A DNA stretch of 36,731 bases from JBFWIW01 sp050253535 (GCA_050253535.1 JBFWIW010000027.1:1-36731), one strand, 5' to 3'. Counted from the stretch's first letter, positions 1 through 8,665 are shown. The notes: generated by a model from the letters alone, not told the origin. A program made the numbers and translations.

Positions 1-129
1 AGGGCTTCCGATGAAAAACACAATGCCTGCGCAATCTTCACGCTGCAGATGAACAGGAGAACCGATTATGAGAAGATGCTCGGCGACCTCTCCGACTTCA
101 GCGGAATCATTGCGGTGGAAGAACTGTAA
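1..129 (+). CDS. C-terminal fragment of an unidentified protein
   Basis: An open frame enters from the left edge and stops with TAA at 127-129, giving about 42 C-terminal residues. It has a beta-alpha-beta look, ending DFSGIIAVEEL after a YEKMLGDLSDF helix. This resembles the small ACT-like regulatory tail at the end of MgtC/SapB or DUF4956 membrane proteins, but the piece is too short for a firm assignment. Its stop lies about 190 bp before a strong terminator on the same strand, which fits a transcription unit ending here. I am fairly sure it is coding because the frame is open from the first base and has typical codon use. I am not sure of the family. Confidence 0.45.
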   Translation, partial: RASDEKHNACAIFTLQMNRRTDYEKMLGDLSDFSGIIAVEEL

Positions 130-320
130 GGATAGACGCGGCGCCTGAATCAATGCAGGGGATGAACAAGCCGGCTGAATACTATGAGCATATCGTAATG
201 AATGCCGATGGGATTGAAAATTTGATAGCCTTAAATTTCGCTTTTTGCCGCCCGGTATACCGCCTTTGAATTGGCGGCTATCCATCGGCGCTTTATACGC
301 AGATTCTCATTTTGAAAAAA

Positions 321-366
321 GCCGAGGACTCATAACCCAAAACAGGGTTGTGAGCCCTCGGCTTTT
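321..366 (+). terminator. Rho-independent terminator
   Basis: An 18-base left arm (321-338, starting GCCGAGGACTCATAACCC) pairs with 345-362 around a 6-base AAAACA loop, with only one or two mismatches or wobble pairs, followed by TTTT. A run of A precedes the left arm, so it could also work on the minus strand. It would end the transcription unit whose last gene stops at 129. Confidence 0.9.
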
Positions 367-449
367 AGCGGAATGTGAGGCCGGCATGAACGGCGTGCGA
401 GGTTTGCTTCGTGTGAGTTTAGGGCAAATAATCCTTATTTCTTTTTACG

Positions 450-486
450 TTACTGTTTTTATATTGGTTTTGTTATATTATAATAC
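450..486 (+). promoter_or_regulatory. Possible promoter for sbcDC
   Basis: The AT-rich tract contains a perfect TATAAT at 479-484 and an overlapping TATATT at 474-479. The only -35-like hexamer is TTACTG at 450-455, which is 18 bases from TATATT but too far from TATAAT. The position between a terminator and sbcD makes a promoter here likely, but the exact elements are weak. Confidence 0.35.
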
Positions 487-618
487 ATACAAAGAAAATC
501 AGGTCCATATATGGCGAATAAAGCGCAGTCCGCATAACAGTTGATACGACTTGCAGTTAATCAAAACCTGCAGAAGGCGGATTGTTGTGTCTGAAAAATT
601 GACTGCAGGAGGCCGATT

Positions 619-1755
619 ATGAAATTAATCCACTTATCCGACCTTCACATCGGAAAGCGCGTGAATGAATTTTCGATGCTGGAGGATCAGGAATACATAC
701 TGACAAAAATCATCGGCATCATCGACGATGAAAGGCCTGACGGCGTGATAATCGCCGGGGATATCTATGACAAATCCGTACCGTCCGCGGAGGCCGTTCA
801 GCTGTTTGACGATTTCCTCGTTCACCTGTCCAGGCGCGGCCTCAAAGTGTTCGTCATAAGCGGAAACCACGATTCGCCCGAGAGAATAGCGTTTGGCTCA
901 AGGCTGATGAGCAGCAGCGGAATATATATGTCGCCCGTCTATGACGGGCGCGTCACGCCTGTCGGCATGGCCGACGAGTTCGGTGCGGTTGACGTTTTTA
1001 TGCTCCCCTTTTTGAAGCCATCCCATGTAAAAAGGTATTGCCCGGACGACGAAATATCCACCTATACGGACGCCGTACGGTCGGCGATAGGGCATATGGA
1101 GATTAATCCGGAAAACCGAAATGTCTTAATCACCCATCAGTTCGTCACGGGCGCTTCACGCTGTGACTCCGAGGACATCGCCGTCGGCGGTTCCGACAAC
1201 GTGGACGCGGGCGTGTTTAAGCCCTTTGACTATGTGGCGCTGGGACATATCCACAGCCCGCAGAACGTGGGCGGCGAAACTGTCCGCTACTGCGGAACGC
1301 CGCTTAAATATTCGTTTTCCGAGGTTAAACACACGAAGTCCGTGACGGTAGTCGCGCTGTCGGAAAAGGGAAGCGTTACCGTACGCACAGTTCCCCTTGT
1401 ACCCAAACGGGACATGGCGGAGATCAGAGGCAGCTATATGGAAATGACGTCCCGAAGCTTCTACAGCGGCATGGATACCGAGGCTTACATGCATATCACG
1501 CTGACGGACGAGGAGGATATCCCCGATGCCATTGGGAAGCTCGGGTCGGTCTATCCCAATATCATGAAACTGGATTACGACAACAGGCGCACCCGCTCCA
1601 GCGCGGAGATCTCCGGCGCGGACGATGTGGAGAACAGGGCGCCGATTGAGTTATTCTCGGAATTTTATGAAAAACAGAACAACCAGCCCCTTTCGGAGGA
1701 GCAGTATGCCTTTGTATCCGGGCTGATTGAAAAGATATGGGAGGGCGCGCAATGA
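619..1755 (+). CDS. sbcD: Nuclease SbcCD subunit D (Mre11-type exonuclease)
   Basis: This is the catalytic subunit of the SbcCD complex, an ATP-dependent double-strand exonuclease and single-strand endonuclease that opens DNA hairpins and protein-blocked ends. The 378-residue protein carries the calcineurin-like phosphoesterase metal motifs in order: D8-x-H10 (SDLHIG), G47-D48 (AGDIYD), GNHD at 82-85, a THQ motif, and GHIH in the ALGHIHSP segment. The remaining C-terminal part corresponds to the capping domain. Length is normal for the family. The ATG follows a good GCAGGAGG ribosome binding site. The stop overlaps the start of sbcC in an ATGA, the usual sign of translational coupling. Assignment is secure. 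Confidence 0.97.
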   Translation: MKLIHLSDLHIGKRVNEFSMLEDQEYILTKIIGIIDDERPDGVIIAGDIYDKSVPSAEAVQLFDDFLVHLSRRGLKVFVISGNHDSPERIAFGSRLMSSSGIYMSPVYDGRVTPVGMADEFGAVDVFMLPFLKPSHVKRYCPDDEISTYTDAVRSAIGHMEINPENRNVLITHQFVTGASRCDSEDIAVGGSDNVDAGVFKPFDYVALGHIHSPQNVGGETVRYCGTPLKYSFSEVKHTKSVTVVALSEKGSVTVRTVPLVPKRDMAEIRGSYMEMTSRSFYSGMDTEAYMHITLTDEEDIPDAIGKLGSVYPNIMKLDYDNRRTRSSAEISGADDVENRAPIELFSEFYEKQNNQPLSEEQYAFVSGLIEKIWEGAQ

Positions 1756-4517
1756 GGCCGATAAAACTTACGATTTCCGCTTTCGGCCCATACGCCGGAA
1801 AAGCCGAGCTGGAAATGGATAAGCTGGGCGACAGGGGGCTGTATCTGATCACCGGTGATACCGGCGCCGGAAAGACCACCATCTTCGATGCCGTCACCTT
1901 CGCGCTGTACGGCGAGGCCAGCGGTGAAAACCGGGAGGCCGCCATGCTCCGCAGCAAATACGCCGCCCCGGAGACGCCCACTTTTGTCGAGCTGGTTTTT
2001 TCCAATGCCGGCAAGGCATACCGCGTCACACGAAACCCGGAATATGAGCGCCCCGCCAGACGCGGCGCCGGTACAACGGTGCAGAAAGCCGACGCGGAGC
2101 TTGTCTGTCCCGACGGCAGAATTGTCACAAAAACGCGGGACGTGACAAACGCCGTCCGGGATATCATCGGCATTGACCGCAACCAGTTCACCCAGATTGC
2201 CATGCTCGCGCAGGGCGATTTTCTCAAGCTCCTGCTCGCCCCCACGGAGGACAGAAAAAGAATTTTTCGCCAGATTTTCAAAACCGAGCTGTATCAGCGC
2301 CTGCAGGACAAGCTGAAAGAAGAATCCGGTCAGCTGGGCAGAGAATGTGAAACGCTGAAGAACAGTATCCGTCAATACATCAACGGTATCTCCTGCGGGG
2401 AGAACGAATCTTTTTGTATCGCGCTTGAAAAGGCCAAAAGCGGCAGTCTGCTGACTGCCGATACGATAGCGCTCATCGAACAAATTATAAATGAGGACGA
2501 CAACGGGCGCCGGAGACTCGGCGGCAGCCTTTTGGAGGCTGAAAAGCAGCTGGGGCGGGTGACGGCTCGTCTGGGCAAGGCGGAGGAAATCAAAAAGGCC
2601 AAAACCGGCCTCGCAGATGCGCGGGAAGCGCTCTCAAAAGCCGAGCCCCGGCTAAGAGAGGCGTCCGACGCCTATGAAGCTTCGATCCGCAGACAGCCGG
2701 AAATCGACGCGCTGTCCGATGCCGTCACAACTGTGCGGAACAAGCTGCCGCAGTACGACGAACTGGAAAAGACGCGCAGGGCGCTTGCCGCCAAAGTAAA
2801 AGAGCGGGAGAGGATAGAATCCGATTGCTTAGCATGGGCAGCGTCGCTTGAAACCGTTAAGGGAGAGTTGGATGAGGCAAAAAAAGAGCGGGATACCCTC
2901 AAAAACGCATGTATCGAAAAGGAGAAGCTGCTGAATCGGAAAAGGGCGCTGCAGGACAGGCAGAGCGGTATTGTCAAGCTCGCGTTCGATTTTAAAGGAT
3001 ATCAAAAGCTTCTGAAGAATCGCGATGAGGTGAGGGAAGCGTACCTCGCCGCGGCGCAAAAAACAGAAGCCTGCCGGTTGGTATACGGCGAAAAAAACAA
3101 GGCGTTTCTGGATGAGCAGGCGGGTATTCTGGCATCTTCGCTTAAGGAAGGTGAAAAATGCCCGGTTTGCGGTTCGGCAGTCCATCCCGCCCCCGCCGCC
3201 CTGTCCCGGAGCGCGCCAAGCGAAGCGGAACTGAACGAGGCAAAGGAAGCTTGGGAGAAGGCGCAGGCCGCCGCCGCCGAACTGAGCGCCGGAGCCGGAG
3301 AGCTGAGCGGGCAGACAGAGGCCAGGAAAGCGGATATTATAAGCCGCGCCTCGGCGCTCATAGGGGTATGCGAGTTTGCCGGGACAGAGGCTGAAATTGA
3401 AAAGGTATCCGGAGAGCTGACCGTGTCGCTTAAAGAATTCAACGCGAAAATCACGGCGGAGGAGGTCCGGGAAAAGCGGGCCGCTGAACTTGACGTCCTG
3501 ATACCGCAAAAGGAAACCGGCGCAAAAGAACTGGAAGCGGCTGTCTGCGACGCTGAGACAGCCGCGGCGGCGCGGGACAGCGATATCAAGAACCTCTCGG
3601 AGACGGCTGAAAAACTCCTGATGACGCTGGAACATGATAACAAAGCTAAAGCCGAAAAGGCGATAGCGGCCCTTGAAGACAGACGCAATAAACTGAAACA
3701 GGCACTGGATAATGCGCAAAAAGCCTATACCGGCTGCAGGTCTCAGTGCGATGCACTCAACGGGACCGTGAAAGCCCTGACCGCGCAGTTGGAAGACGCG
3801 GAGGAAATCGACACAGACGCGCAGACAAGGCGGCAGTCGGAGCTGACCGCCGAAAAAGCGGCCCTGTCGGAAATAATAACCCGGGTATCTTCCCGTCTGG
3901 ACAGAAACACCGACGCCCTGCAAAATATCCGCGAGCGCAGCGGCAGCCTCGCCGGGGCCGAAGCGAAATGGATATGGGTCAAGGCCCTGTCCAACACCGC
4001 GAACGGCAACATCAGCGGCAAGGAAAAGATCATGCTTGAGACCTACATACAGATGACCTGCTTTGACCGCATCCTTTCCAGGGCAAACACAAGATTTATG
4101 GTGATGTCGGGTGGGCAGTACGAGCTCAAACGCCGTATAGAGGCAGAAAACAACCGCAGTCAGAGCGGCCTTGAGCTGGACGTCGTCGACCATTACAACG
4201 GCACGGAGCGGAGCGTCAAGACCCTCTCCGGCGGGGAGTCTTTCAAGGCCTCGCTCTCTCTGGCGCTGGGCCTCTCGGACGAGATACAGTCCTCCGCCGG
4301 CGGCATCAGGCTCGACACCATGTTCGTGGACGAGGGCTTCGGCTCTCTGGACGAGGAGTCCCTCGGTCAGGCCATGCGCGCCCTCTACGGCCTGACGGAG
4401 GGCAGCCGCCTCGTGGGGATCATCTCGCACGTTACCGAACTCAAGGAGAAGATCGACAGGCAGATCGTCGTAACAAAAGAAAAATCCGGCGGCAGCCGGG
4501 CGGAAATAGTGAACTGA
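1752..4517 (+). CDS. sbcC: Nuclease SbcCD subunit C (Rad50-type ATPase)
   Basis: This is the SMC-like ATPase partner of SbcD, which uses ATP binding to clamp DNA and control the nuclease. The 921-residue protein has a Walker A motif at about 35-42 (GDTGAGKT), long charged alpha-helical coiled-coil arms, a zinc hook CPVCG at about 470-474 near the middle, an ABC signature LSGGESF at about 825, and a Walker B segment near 854 (TMFVDEGFGSLDE). I chose the ATG at 1752, inside the sbcD stop, because the protein then begins MRPIKLTISAFGPY as in relatives. An in-frame GTG at 1737 would only add five residues. A terminator follows the gene. Confidence 0.96.
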   Translation: MRPIKLTISAFGPYAGKAELEMDKLGDRGLYLITGDTGAGKTTIFDAVTFALYGEASGENREAAMLRSKYAAPETPTFVELVFSNAGKAYRVTRNPEYERPARRGAGTTVQKADAELVCPDGRIVTKTRDVTNAVRDIIGIDRNQFTQIAMLAQGDFLKLLLAPTEDRKRIFRQIFKTELYQRLQDKLKEESGQLGRECETLKNSIRQYINGISCGENESFCIALEKAKSGSLLTADTIALIEQIINEDDNGRRRLGGSLLEAEKQLGRVTARLGKAEEIKKAKTGLADAREALSKAEPRLREASDAYEASIRRQPEIDALSDAVTTVRNKLPQYDELEKTRRALAAKVKERERIESDCLAWAASLETVKGELDEAKKERDTLKNACIEKEKLLNRKRALQDRQSGIVKLAFDFKGYQKLLKNRDEVREAYLAAAQKTEACRLVYGEKNKAFLDEQAGILASSLKEGEKCPVCGSAVHPAPAALSRSAPSEAELNEAKEAWEKAQAAAAELSAGAGELSGQTEARKADIISRASALIGVCEFAGTEAEIEKVSGELTVSLKEFNAKITAEEVREKRAAELDVLIPQKETGAKELEAAVCDAETAAAARDSDIKNLSETAEKLLMTLEHDNKAKAEKAIAALEDRRNKLKQALDNAQKAYTGCRSQCDALNGTVKALTAQLEDAEEIDTDAQTRRQSELTAEKAALSEIITRVSSRLDRNTDALQNIRERSGSLAGAEAKWIWVKALSNTANGNISGKEKIMLETYIQMTCFDRILSRANTRFMVMSGGQYELKRRIEAENNRSQSGLELDVVDHYNGTERSVKTLSGGESFKASLSLALGLSDEIQSSAGGIRLDTMFVDEGFGSLDEESLGQAMRALYGLTEGSRLVGIISHVTELKEKIDRQIVVTKEKSGGSRAEIVN

Positions 4518-4584
4518 GGCGTTACTAAGCTGGCGGCAGCAACCTGTTGCAGAGTACCGTGATTTGACACAGGCTGATTGAATC

Positions 4585-4627
4585 AAAACAAGACGGCAGG
4601 CAAAGAATATGCCCGCCGTCTTGTTTT
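4585..4627 (+). terminator. Rho-independent terminator after sbcC
   Basis: The arm AAAACAAGACGGC (4585-4597) pairs perfectly with GCCGTCTTGTTTT (4615-4627), with an inner GGC/GCC pairing around AAAGAATAT. The T tract is part of the right arm. It lies 68 bases after the sbcC stop, and the A-rich left side means it could also act on the opposite strand. Confidence 0.88.
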
Positions 4628-4809
4628 GAACTATTAGTTCAATTAAAAGATATTCGGTCTTGCAAGCGGTGCATTCGGATTGTTCCAGTTGAATTTTAAA
4701 TAAAGCAGGGCGCATCACACTGATATAATTTTGAAGTATTCAGGAACAGATGATGCAAAATAAACAAATAACAATGAAAATCTCCGATCAATTTGGACTA
4801 ATTTGAAGA

Positions 4810-4837
4810 TTGACAACCTGATTATATCATGTATAAT
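4810..4837 (+). promoter_or_regulatory. Consensus sigma-A-type promoter
   Basis: TTGACA at 4810-4815 and TATAAT at 4832-4837 are both perfect consensus hexamers separated by 16 bases. Transcription would start near 4844, leaving a leader of about 215 bases before the RpiR-type gene. It is the only strong promoter I see ahead of the following 21 same-strand genes. A promoter this close to consensus would usually need a repressor to be switched off. Confidence 0.85.
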
Positions 4838-4897
4838 AGGTTTAAATAAAAATTAATAAATTTGATGCTGTTTCTCAATAGCGTTTTAATTTAATAA

Positions 4898-4915
4898 GAT
4901 ACATTTCAGTGTATC
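4898..4915. promoter_or_regulatory. Inverted repeat GATACA-N6-TGTATC in the leader
   Basis: Six-base perfect arms flank TTTCAG about 60 bases downstream of the -10 box. The spacing and short arms suit a protein operator better than a stable RNA hairpin. It is a candidate site for the adjacent RpiR-type regulator, by position only. Confidence 0.35.
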
Positions 4916-4986
4916 GAAAACAAAGATGTTTGGATTTTGTAAACCCTTATTGGTTTGCGGAATCCATTTTCTTTTTACCAAGCAGG

Positions 4987-5002
4987 AATGAAACCATTCA
5001 TT
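4987..5002. promoter_or_regulatory. Inverted repeat AATGAA-ACCA-TTCATT, possible RpiR operator
   Basis: Perfect six-base arms surround ACCA, and another AATGAA half-site follows at 5017-5022. TGAA/TTCA-type palindromes are plausible targets of RpiR-family regulators, which commonly bind close to their own genes. The site lies between the promoter and the regulator start at 5059, where binding could block elongation. This is an inference from position and symmetry. Confidence 0.4.
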
Positions 5003-5058
5003 ATTTGGAAAATATGAATGAAAATATCAAAATATAGACATTGAAGGGATTGAGATCA

Positions 5059-5919
5059 ATGCAGGGCGGCAATAAGGAACTCCAAACTTTATTTGAAAAA
5101 ATGAATAAAGCAGCAATAAAATCACAGATAAACGCAAATATAAGCGCGTTCATCCAAATGAAATACATTCAGATAATGTTTATGACGGCAAGCCAGCTTG
5201 CCGAGTCTGTCGGAACAAGCCAGGGAAGCGTAAGCCGGTTCTGCATGAGTTTGGGCTTCAACGGTTTTAATGATTTTAAAAAGACGTTGGGAGAGCTGGT
5301 AAGCCGCGAAATTACGCTCCCCCAAAGACTGGCCTATACCGAAAACGCGGCAATGGATAACGAAGCGATATATACTTCCGAACACAACAACATTGAAAAA
5401 ATAAAAAATCTGATGAAGACAGAGGGATACCATGAGCTCAAGACAAGCATGGCGCAGTCGAAAGAAATAACGCTTATATCCGCGAGGATGTCGGCGACCC
5501 TTCTGCCGTACATTTTTTACCTGCTCAACAATATAAGGACAGGGGTCAGAAGTATAACACCGAATGACCCGGCGTGGGACACCATGGCGCTGAATGGCTC
5601 AAAGGAGAAGCTGATCGTTGCCCTGATGTTTCCAAGATATTCGAACATATTGCTCTCAAAACTGAGGGAACTGAAAGGAGGTGGATTTAGAATTGTCGTT
5701 ATTTCAGATGAGGGGTTCCCGTACCCACTGGCCGCGGAATTCAATCACATCAAATTGCCGACAACGGTATCGTCGATCTTCGACATATACAGTGCGCCAA
5801 TACTGTTTTTGAATATCCTGGCCAGAGACATTGCAAGAGAGACCGGAAATCTGGCAGAGAGAATGAAAGCCCTGGAGGAAATAGAAGGCAAAAACAACAT
5901 CTATTTTAAGAATCAGTGA
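5059..5919 (+). CDS. RpiR/MurR-family transcriptional regulator (HTH plus SIS domain)
   Basis: This is a DNA-binding regulator, probably local to the operon it heads. The N-terminal 80 residues form the RpiR-type helix-turn-helix, with the segment TASQLAESVGTSQGSVSRFC (about 43-62) followed by LGFNGFNDFKK. Residues of about 110-260 match a sugar-isomerase (SIS)-like effector domain, seen in ITLISARMSATLLPYIFYLL and a later VVISD segment. The 286-residue length is normal. I chose ATG 5059 because AAGGG at 5044-5048 is ten bases upstream; the alternative TTG at 5041 overlaps that site. SIS domains usually bind phosphosugars, but here the neighbours are imidazole and 2-oxoacid enzymes, so the ligand is unknown. 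The binding-protein gene starts 35 bases later. Confidence 0.85.
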   Translation: MQGGNKELQTLFEKMNKAAIKSQINANISAFIQMKYIQIMFMTASQLAESVGTSQGSVSRFCMSLGFNGFNDFKKTLGELVSREITLPQRLAYTENAAMDNEAIYTSEHNNIEKIKNLMKTEGYHELKTSMAQSKEITLISARMSATLLPYIFYLLNNIRTGVRSITPNDPAWDTMALNGSKEKLIVALMFPRYSNILLSKLRELKGGGFRIVVISDEGFPYPLAAEFNHIKLPTTVSSIFDIYSAPILFLNILARDIARETGNLAERMKALEEIEGKNNIYFKNQ

Positions 5920-5954
5920 GTTTTTGCATGGACTTATTAATTGGAGGAATTAAA

Positions 5955-7004
5955 GTGAAAAAAACTGTTTTGATAATAACCGCTATCCTGCTTGTCTTTT
6001 CAATAATGGGCGGGTGCGCGTCCACCGCGCCTTCACAGAGCAGTACCGGCACGGCCGACTCATCGACCGCCACTTCAACCGCCACTTCAACTGCCACGGG
6101 AACTGAAGAAGGAAAGTTCTGCCCCGACACAACCGTTTTGACCATGAGCACGTGGATCGGGTACGCGCCGCTGCATCTGGCAGTGGAAAAGGGCTTCTTC
6201 GAGGAAGAGGGCGTGGACGTTGAGATTTCCGTCATTGAAAGCGCCGGCGACCAGAGATCGGCTCTCGCGTCAGGTCAGGTTTACGGCAGCGCGTCTACCC
6301 TTGATACCATTGTCATGAGCCAGTCCATAGGAATTGATGTTACTCAGGTTCTCGCACTCGACTACTCAAACGGCGGAGACGGCATTGTTTCGCTGAATGA
6401 ATACAACTCGCTCGCGGATCTCAAAGGCAAAAATGTGGCAATAGACACGACCGGCGGCGCCTCTCTGTTCTGGTTTAACTACATGCTTAAAGATCAGGGG
6501 CTGACAATGGATGACTTCAATATAACCAACATGAGCGCGGGCGACGCCGGTACGGCCTTCGTGGCCGGGCAGGTTGACGCCGCGGTCACCTGGGAGCCAT
6601 GGCTCACAAACGCCCAGAACACAGACTTCGGCAAGGTGCTTTACAGCAGCGCGGATTATCCCGGCGTCATTGTTGACACCCTTTGCCTGAGCAAAGATTA
6701 TGTTGAAAACTATCCCGACTCTGTTAAGGGCATTGTAAACGGCTGGTATAAAGCGCTGGCATACATACAGTCCAATCCCGATGAGTCATATGAGATCATG
6801 GCGGATGCCATGGGACAGTCGGTCGATGATTTCCTCGCGGTGCTTCCCGCGGTCAAATTCTACGACCAGACGGAAAACGTTGACTATTTCGACAATCAGA
6901 TTTCGGATATGTGCCAGAAAGTCTCGGATATCTGGATTGAGCTCGGGCTTATGAGCACCCCTGTCGCCCCCGAAGACAGCTATAACGGAAGTTTCCTTAA
7001 GTAA
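5955..7004 (+). CDS. ABC transporter substrate-binding lipoprotein, NitT/TauT (SsuA/THI5-like) type
   Basis: This is the extracellular solute receptor of an importer. It starts at GTG 5955 after GGAGGA at 5943-5948; an upstream in-frame ATG at 5916 would spoil the signal peptide. The N-terminus is a lipoprotein signal with a lipobox ending MGGC and the lipid-anchored cysteine at about residue 21. A Ser/Thr/Ala linker follows, encoded partly by a 12-base tandem repeat. The mature part shows the family pattern: WIGYAPLHLAVEKGFFEEEG, a GSASTLDTIV segment, and VAGQVDAAVTWEPW. Members bind sulfonates, nitrate, pyrimidine precursors or similar small molecules. The ligand here is unknown, but the downstream genes suggest an imidazole or amino-acid-derived compound. 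The length is 349 residues. Confidence 0.9.
   Translation: MKKTVLIITAILLVFSIMGGCASTAPSQSSTGTADSSTATSTATSTATGTEEGKFCPDTTVLTMSTWIGYAPLHLAVEKGFFEEEGVDVEISVIESAGDQRSALASGQVYGSASTLDTIVMSQSIGIDVTQVLALDYSNGGDGIVSLNEYNSLADLKGKNVAIDTTGGASLFWFNYMLKDQGLTMDDFNITNMSAGDAGTAFVAGQVDAAVTWEPWLTNAQNTDFGKVLYSSADYPGVIVDTLCLSKDYVENYPDSVKGIVNGWYKALAYIQSNPDESYEIMADAMGQSVDDFLAVLPAVKFYDQTENVDYFDNQISDMCQKVSDIWIELGLMSTPVAPEDSYNGSFLK
6066..6097 (+). repeat. 12-bp tandem repeat in the lipoprotein linker
   Basis: ACCGCCACTTCA occurs twice in tandem (6066-6077 and 6078-6089), followed by a partial copy ACTGCCAC (6090-6097). It encodes the low-complexity TATSTATSTAT linker between the lipid anchor and the folded domain. The unit is a multiple of three, so copy-number change would alter linker length without a frameshift. 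Confidence 0.8.
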
Positions 7005-7044
7005 TTGCAGATAAAAGTAAAACAGGCTAGCGAGGTGTGTTGAA

Positions 7045-7839
7045 GTGAGAAAGAATTCTGTCGGAGATGCTTTCAGCCCGCAGGGAAGTATTTCGAAAAA
7101 AAGCTATTTAACTATCGCGGTAATCTCCTTTGCGGTCGTACTGGCGGTGTGGGCTTTAATCACTGAACTGGGTTTGGTGAATAAGCTGTTCCTGCCGAAA
7201 ATCACTGACACGATAGCATCAGGGGTGAGCATGTTCACCAGCGAAGACTTTCTCAGCGATATATCGATATCAATCTATCGTGTCATGATGGGCTTTGCGA
7301 TATCGGCCATTGTGGCGATCCCGCTGGGGCTTCTCGTGGGGATATACGCGCCCGTCGAAGCTCAGATAGAGCCCATCATGTCCTTCATCCGCTATATGCC
7401 GGCTTCCGCGTTCATTCCGCTTTTTATCCTTTGGATCGGAATCGGTGAAGCCGAGAAGATCGCCATTATTATCATAGGCAGCCTGCCGCAGCTCATACTG
7501 ATGGTGGCCGTGAACACAAGGCAGGTCTCGCACGATCTGGTCGAGGTCTCCTATACGCTGGGGACACCCAAGTCGCAGGTTTTATGGAAAGTCATACTCC
7601 CGGGCTGTATGCCCTCCATTCTGGACTCTCTCCGAATGGTTCTGGGCTGGGCGTGGACTTATCTGATAGTCGCCGAAATGGTTGGCGCTTCATCAGGTAT
7701 CGGGTACATGATCCTGCAGTCGCAGCGTATGCTCGGCGTTTCAAAAATCTTTGTGGGAATTCTGACCATCGGTCTTTTGGGACTCATATTCGATATGTGT
7801 TTCAGACTTTTTGACAGACTGCTGTTCCCCTGGAAATAA
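7045..7839 (+). CDS. ABC transporter permease, NitT/TauT (SsuC/TauC) type
   Basis: This is the membrane channel subunit of the importer whose binding protein precedes it and whose ATPase follows. The 264-residue protein has about six hydrophobic segments, the first in the stretch TIAVISFAVVLAVWALI. The cytoplasmic EAA-type loop that docks the ATPase is visible in EVSYTLGTPKSQVLWKVILP, and the typical downstream AEMVGASSGIGYMI segment follows. Translation starts at GTG 7045 after a GAGGTG-like site near 7032. Gaps to neighbours are 40 and 22 bases. The family is clear; the substrate is not. Confidence 0.92.
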   Translation: MRKNSVGDAFSPQGSISKKSYLTIAVISFAVVLAVWALITELGLVNKLFLPKITDTIASGVSMFTSEDFLSDISISIYRVMMGFAISAIVAIPLGLLVGIYAPVEAQIEPIMSFIRYMPASAFIPLFILWIGIGEAEKIAIIIIGSLPQLILMVAVNTRQVSHDLVEVSYTLGTPKSQVLWKVILPGCMPSILDSLRMVLGWAWTYLIVAEMVGASSGIGYMILQSQRMLGVSKIFVGILTIGLLGLIFDMCFRLFDRLLFPWK

Positions 7840-7861
7840 ACCGAACTCAGGAGGTGGAGTT

Positions 7862-8665
7862 ATGAAGCCGGAAGGCGAAGTCATTTATGAGATCATCGGC
7901 GTTACCAAACAGTTCGTACTGAACAGAAAGCCGATACAGGCGCTGGAAGAGATCAATTTAAACATAAAGAAGAATGAGTTCGTCGCCATACTGGGGACGT
8001 CCGGCTGCGGAAAATCCACCCTCCTCAGAATGCTGGGCGGATTCACGGAGCCGACGACCGGCAGCATCCGCGCGGACGGCGCTAAAATCACGGGACCGGG
8101 GCCGGACAGAGGAATGGTCTTTCAGTCCTACACCCTGTTCCCGTGGATGACCGTAAAAAAGAACATAGAATACGGACTCAAACAGAAAAAATGCCCGGTG
8201 GGGGAGACCGCGGAGATCGTCGGCAAATACATAAGAGCCATGGGGCTCGAGGGATTTGAGAACGTCTATCCGAACGCCCTTTCAGGCGGCATGAAGCAGA
8301 GGGTGGCTATAGCCCGGGCGCTGGCCAACAATCCGGAGAGCCTTTTGCTCGACGAGCCCTTCGGCGCTCTCGACGCCCAGACGAGAAGCGCCATGCAGGA
8401 ACTCATGATAAGTGTCTGGGAGGCGAACCCCAAGACGATCCTGATGGTCACGCACGATGTGGAAGAGGCCGTATATATGGCGGACCGGGTTGTGGTGATG
8501 ACCGCGAGGCCCGGCGCCATAAAGCGCATATTCGATATCAATCTCGGGCGGCCGAGGCCGCCCGAGATAAAGAATTCCCCGGAGTTCATCCGCTATAAGC
8601 GGGAGGCCATAGAGCTCATCTACGAAGAGAGCATGAAAATGCAGCAGGAAGAGATGGACCAATAG
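7862..8665 (+). CDS. ABC transporter ATP-binding protein, NitT/TauT (SsuB) type
   Basis: This is the ATPase that drives the preceding permease. The 267-residue protein has Walker A GTSGCGKST (about 45-53), a Q-loop in MVFQSYTLFPW, the signature LSGGMKQR, Walker B LLLDEPFGALD and the switch histidine in MVTHDVEEAV. I chose ATG 7862 because a strong AGGAGGTGG lies at about 7849-7857; the in-frame start at 7811 is inside the permease gene. It completes a standard binding protein/permease/ATPase set. A paralogue at 17904 shares much of its core, including VAIARALAN and DEPFGALD. Confidence 0.94.
   Translation: MKPEGEVIYEIIGVTKQFVLNRKPIQALEEINLNIKKNEFVAILGTSGCGKSTLLRMLGGFTEPTTGSIRADGAKITGPGPDRGMVFQSYTLFPWMTVKKNIEYGLKQKKCPVGETAEIVGKYIRAMGLEGFENVYPNALSGGMKQRVAIARALANNPESLLLDEPFGALDAQTRSAMQELMISVWEANPKTILMVTHDVEEAVYMADRVVVMTARPGAIKRIFDINLGRPRPPEIKNSPEFIRYKREAIELIYEESMKMQQEEMDQ

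Larger units (their letters stand above)
130..618. other. Intergenic region before sbcD
   Basis: These 489 bases hold a strong terminator (321-366), an AT-rich stretch with promoter-like elements (about 450-486), and the sbcD ribosome binding site (GCAGGAGG, about 603-612). An open frame at 245-544 runs straight through the terminator hairpin, has no ribosome binding site and no recognisable protein features, so I treat it as non-coding. I see no RNA gene or repeat here. Confidence 0.6.
4628..5058. other. AT-rich regulatory leader of the long catabolic operon
   Basis: These roughly 430 bases contain no supported gene and are much richer in A and T than the operon that follows. They hold a consensus promoter (4810-4837), an untranslated leader of about 215 bases, a GATACA/TGTATC inverted repeat (4898-4915), an AATGAA/TTCATT inverted repeat (4987-5002) with a further AATGAA at 5017-5022, and the ribosome binding site AAGGG at 5044-5048. 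I recognise no known riboswitch class. Confidence 0.7.

Noticed and set aside
245..544. A 99-codon open frame before sbcD
   Set aside because: It passes through a strong terminator hairpin, lacks a ribosome binding site and has no recognisable protein features apart from one AT-rich-encoded hydrophobic stretch.
2829..4718. A 629-codon open frame on the minus strand
   Set aside because: It is a shadow of sbcC, whose full set of ATPase and zinc-hook motifs is on the plus strand. High GC content makes such antisense frames common here.
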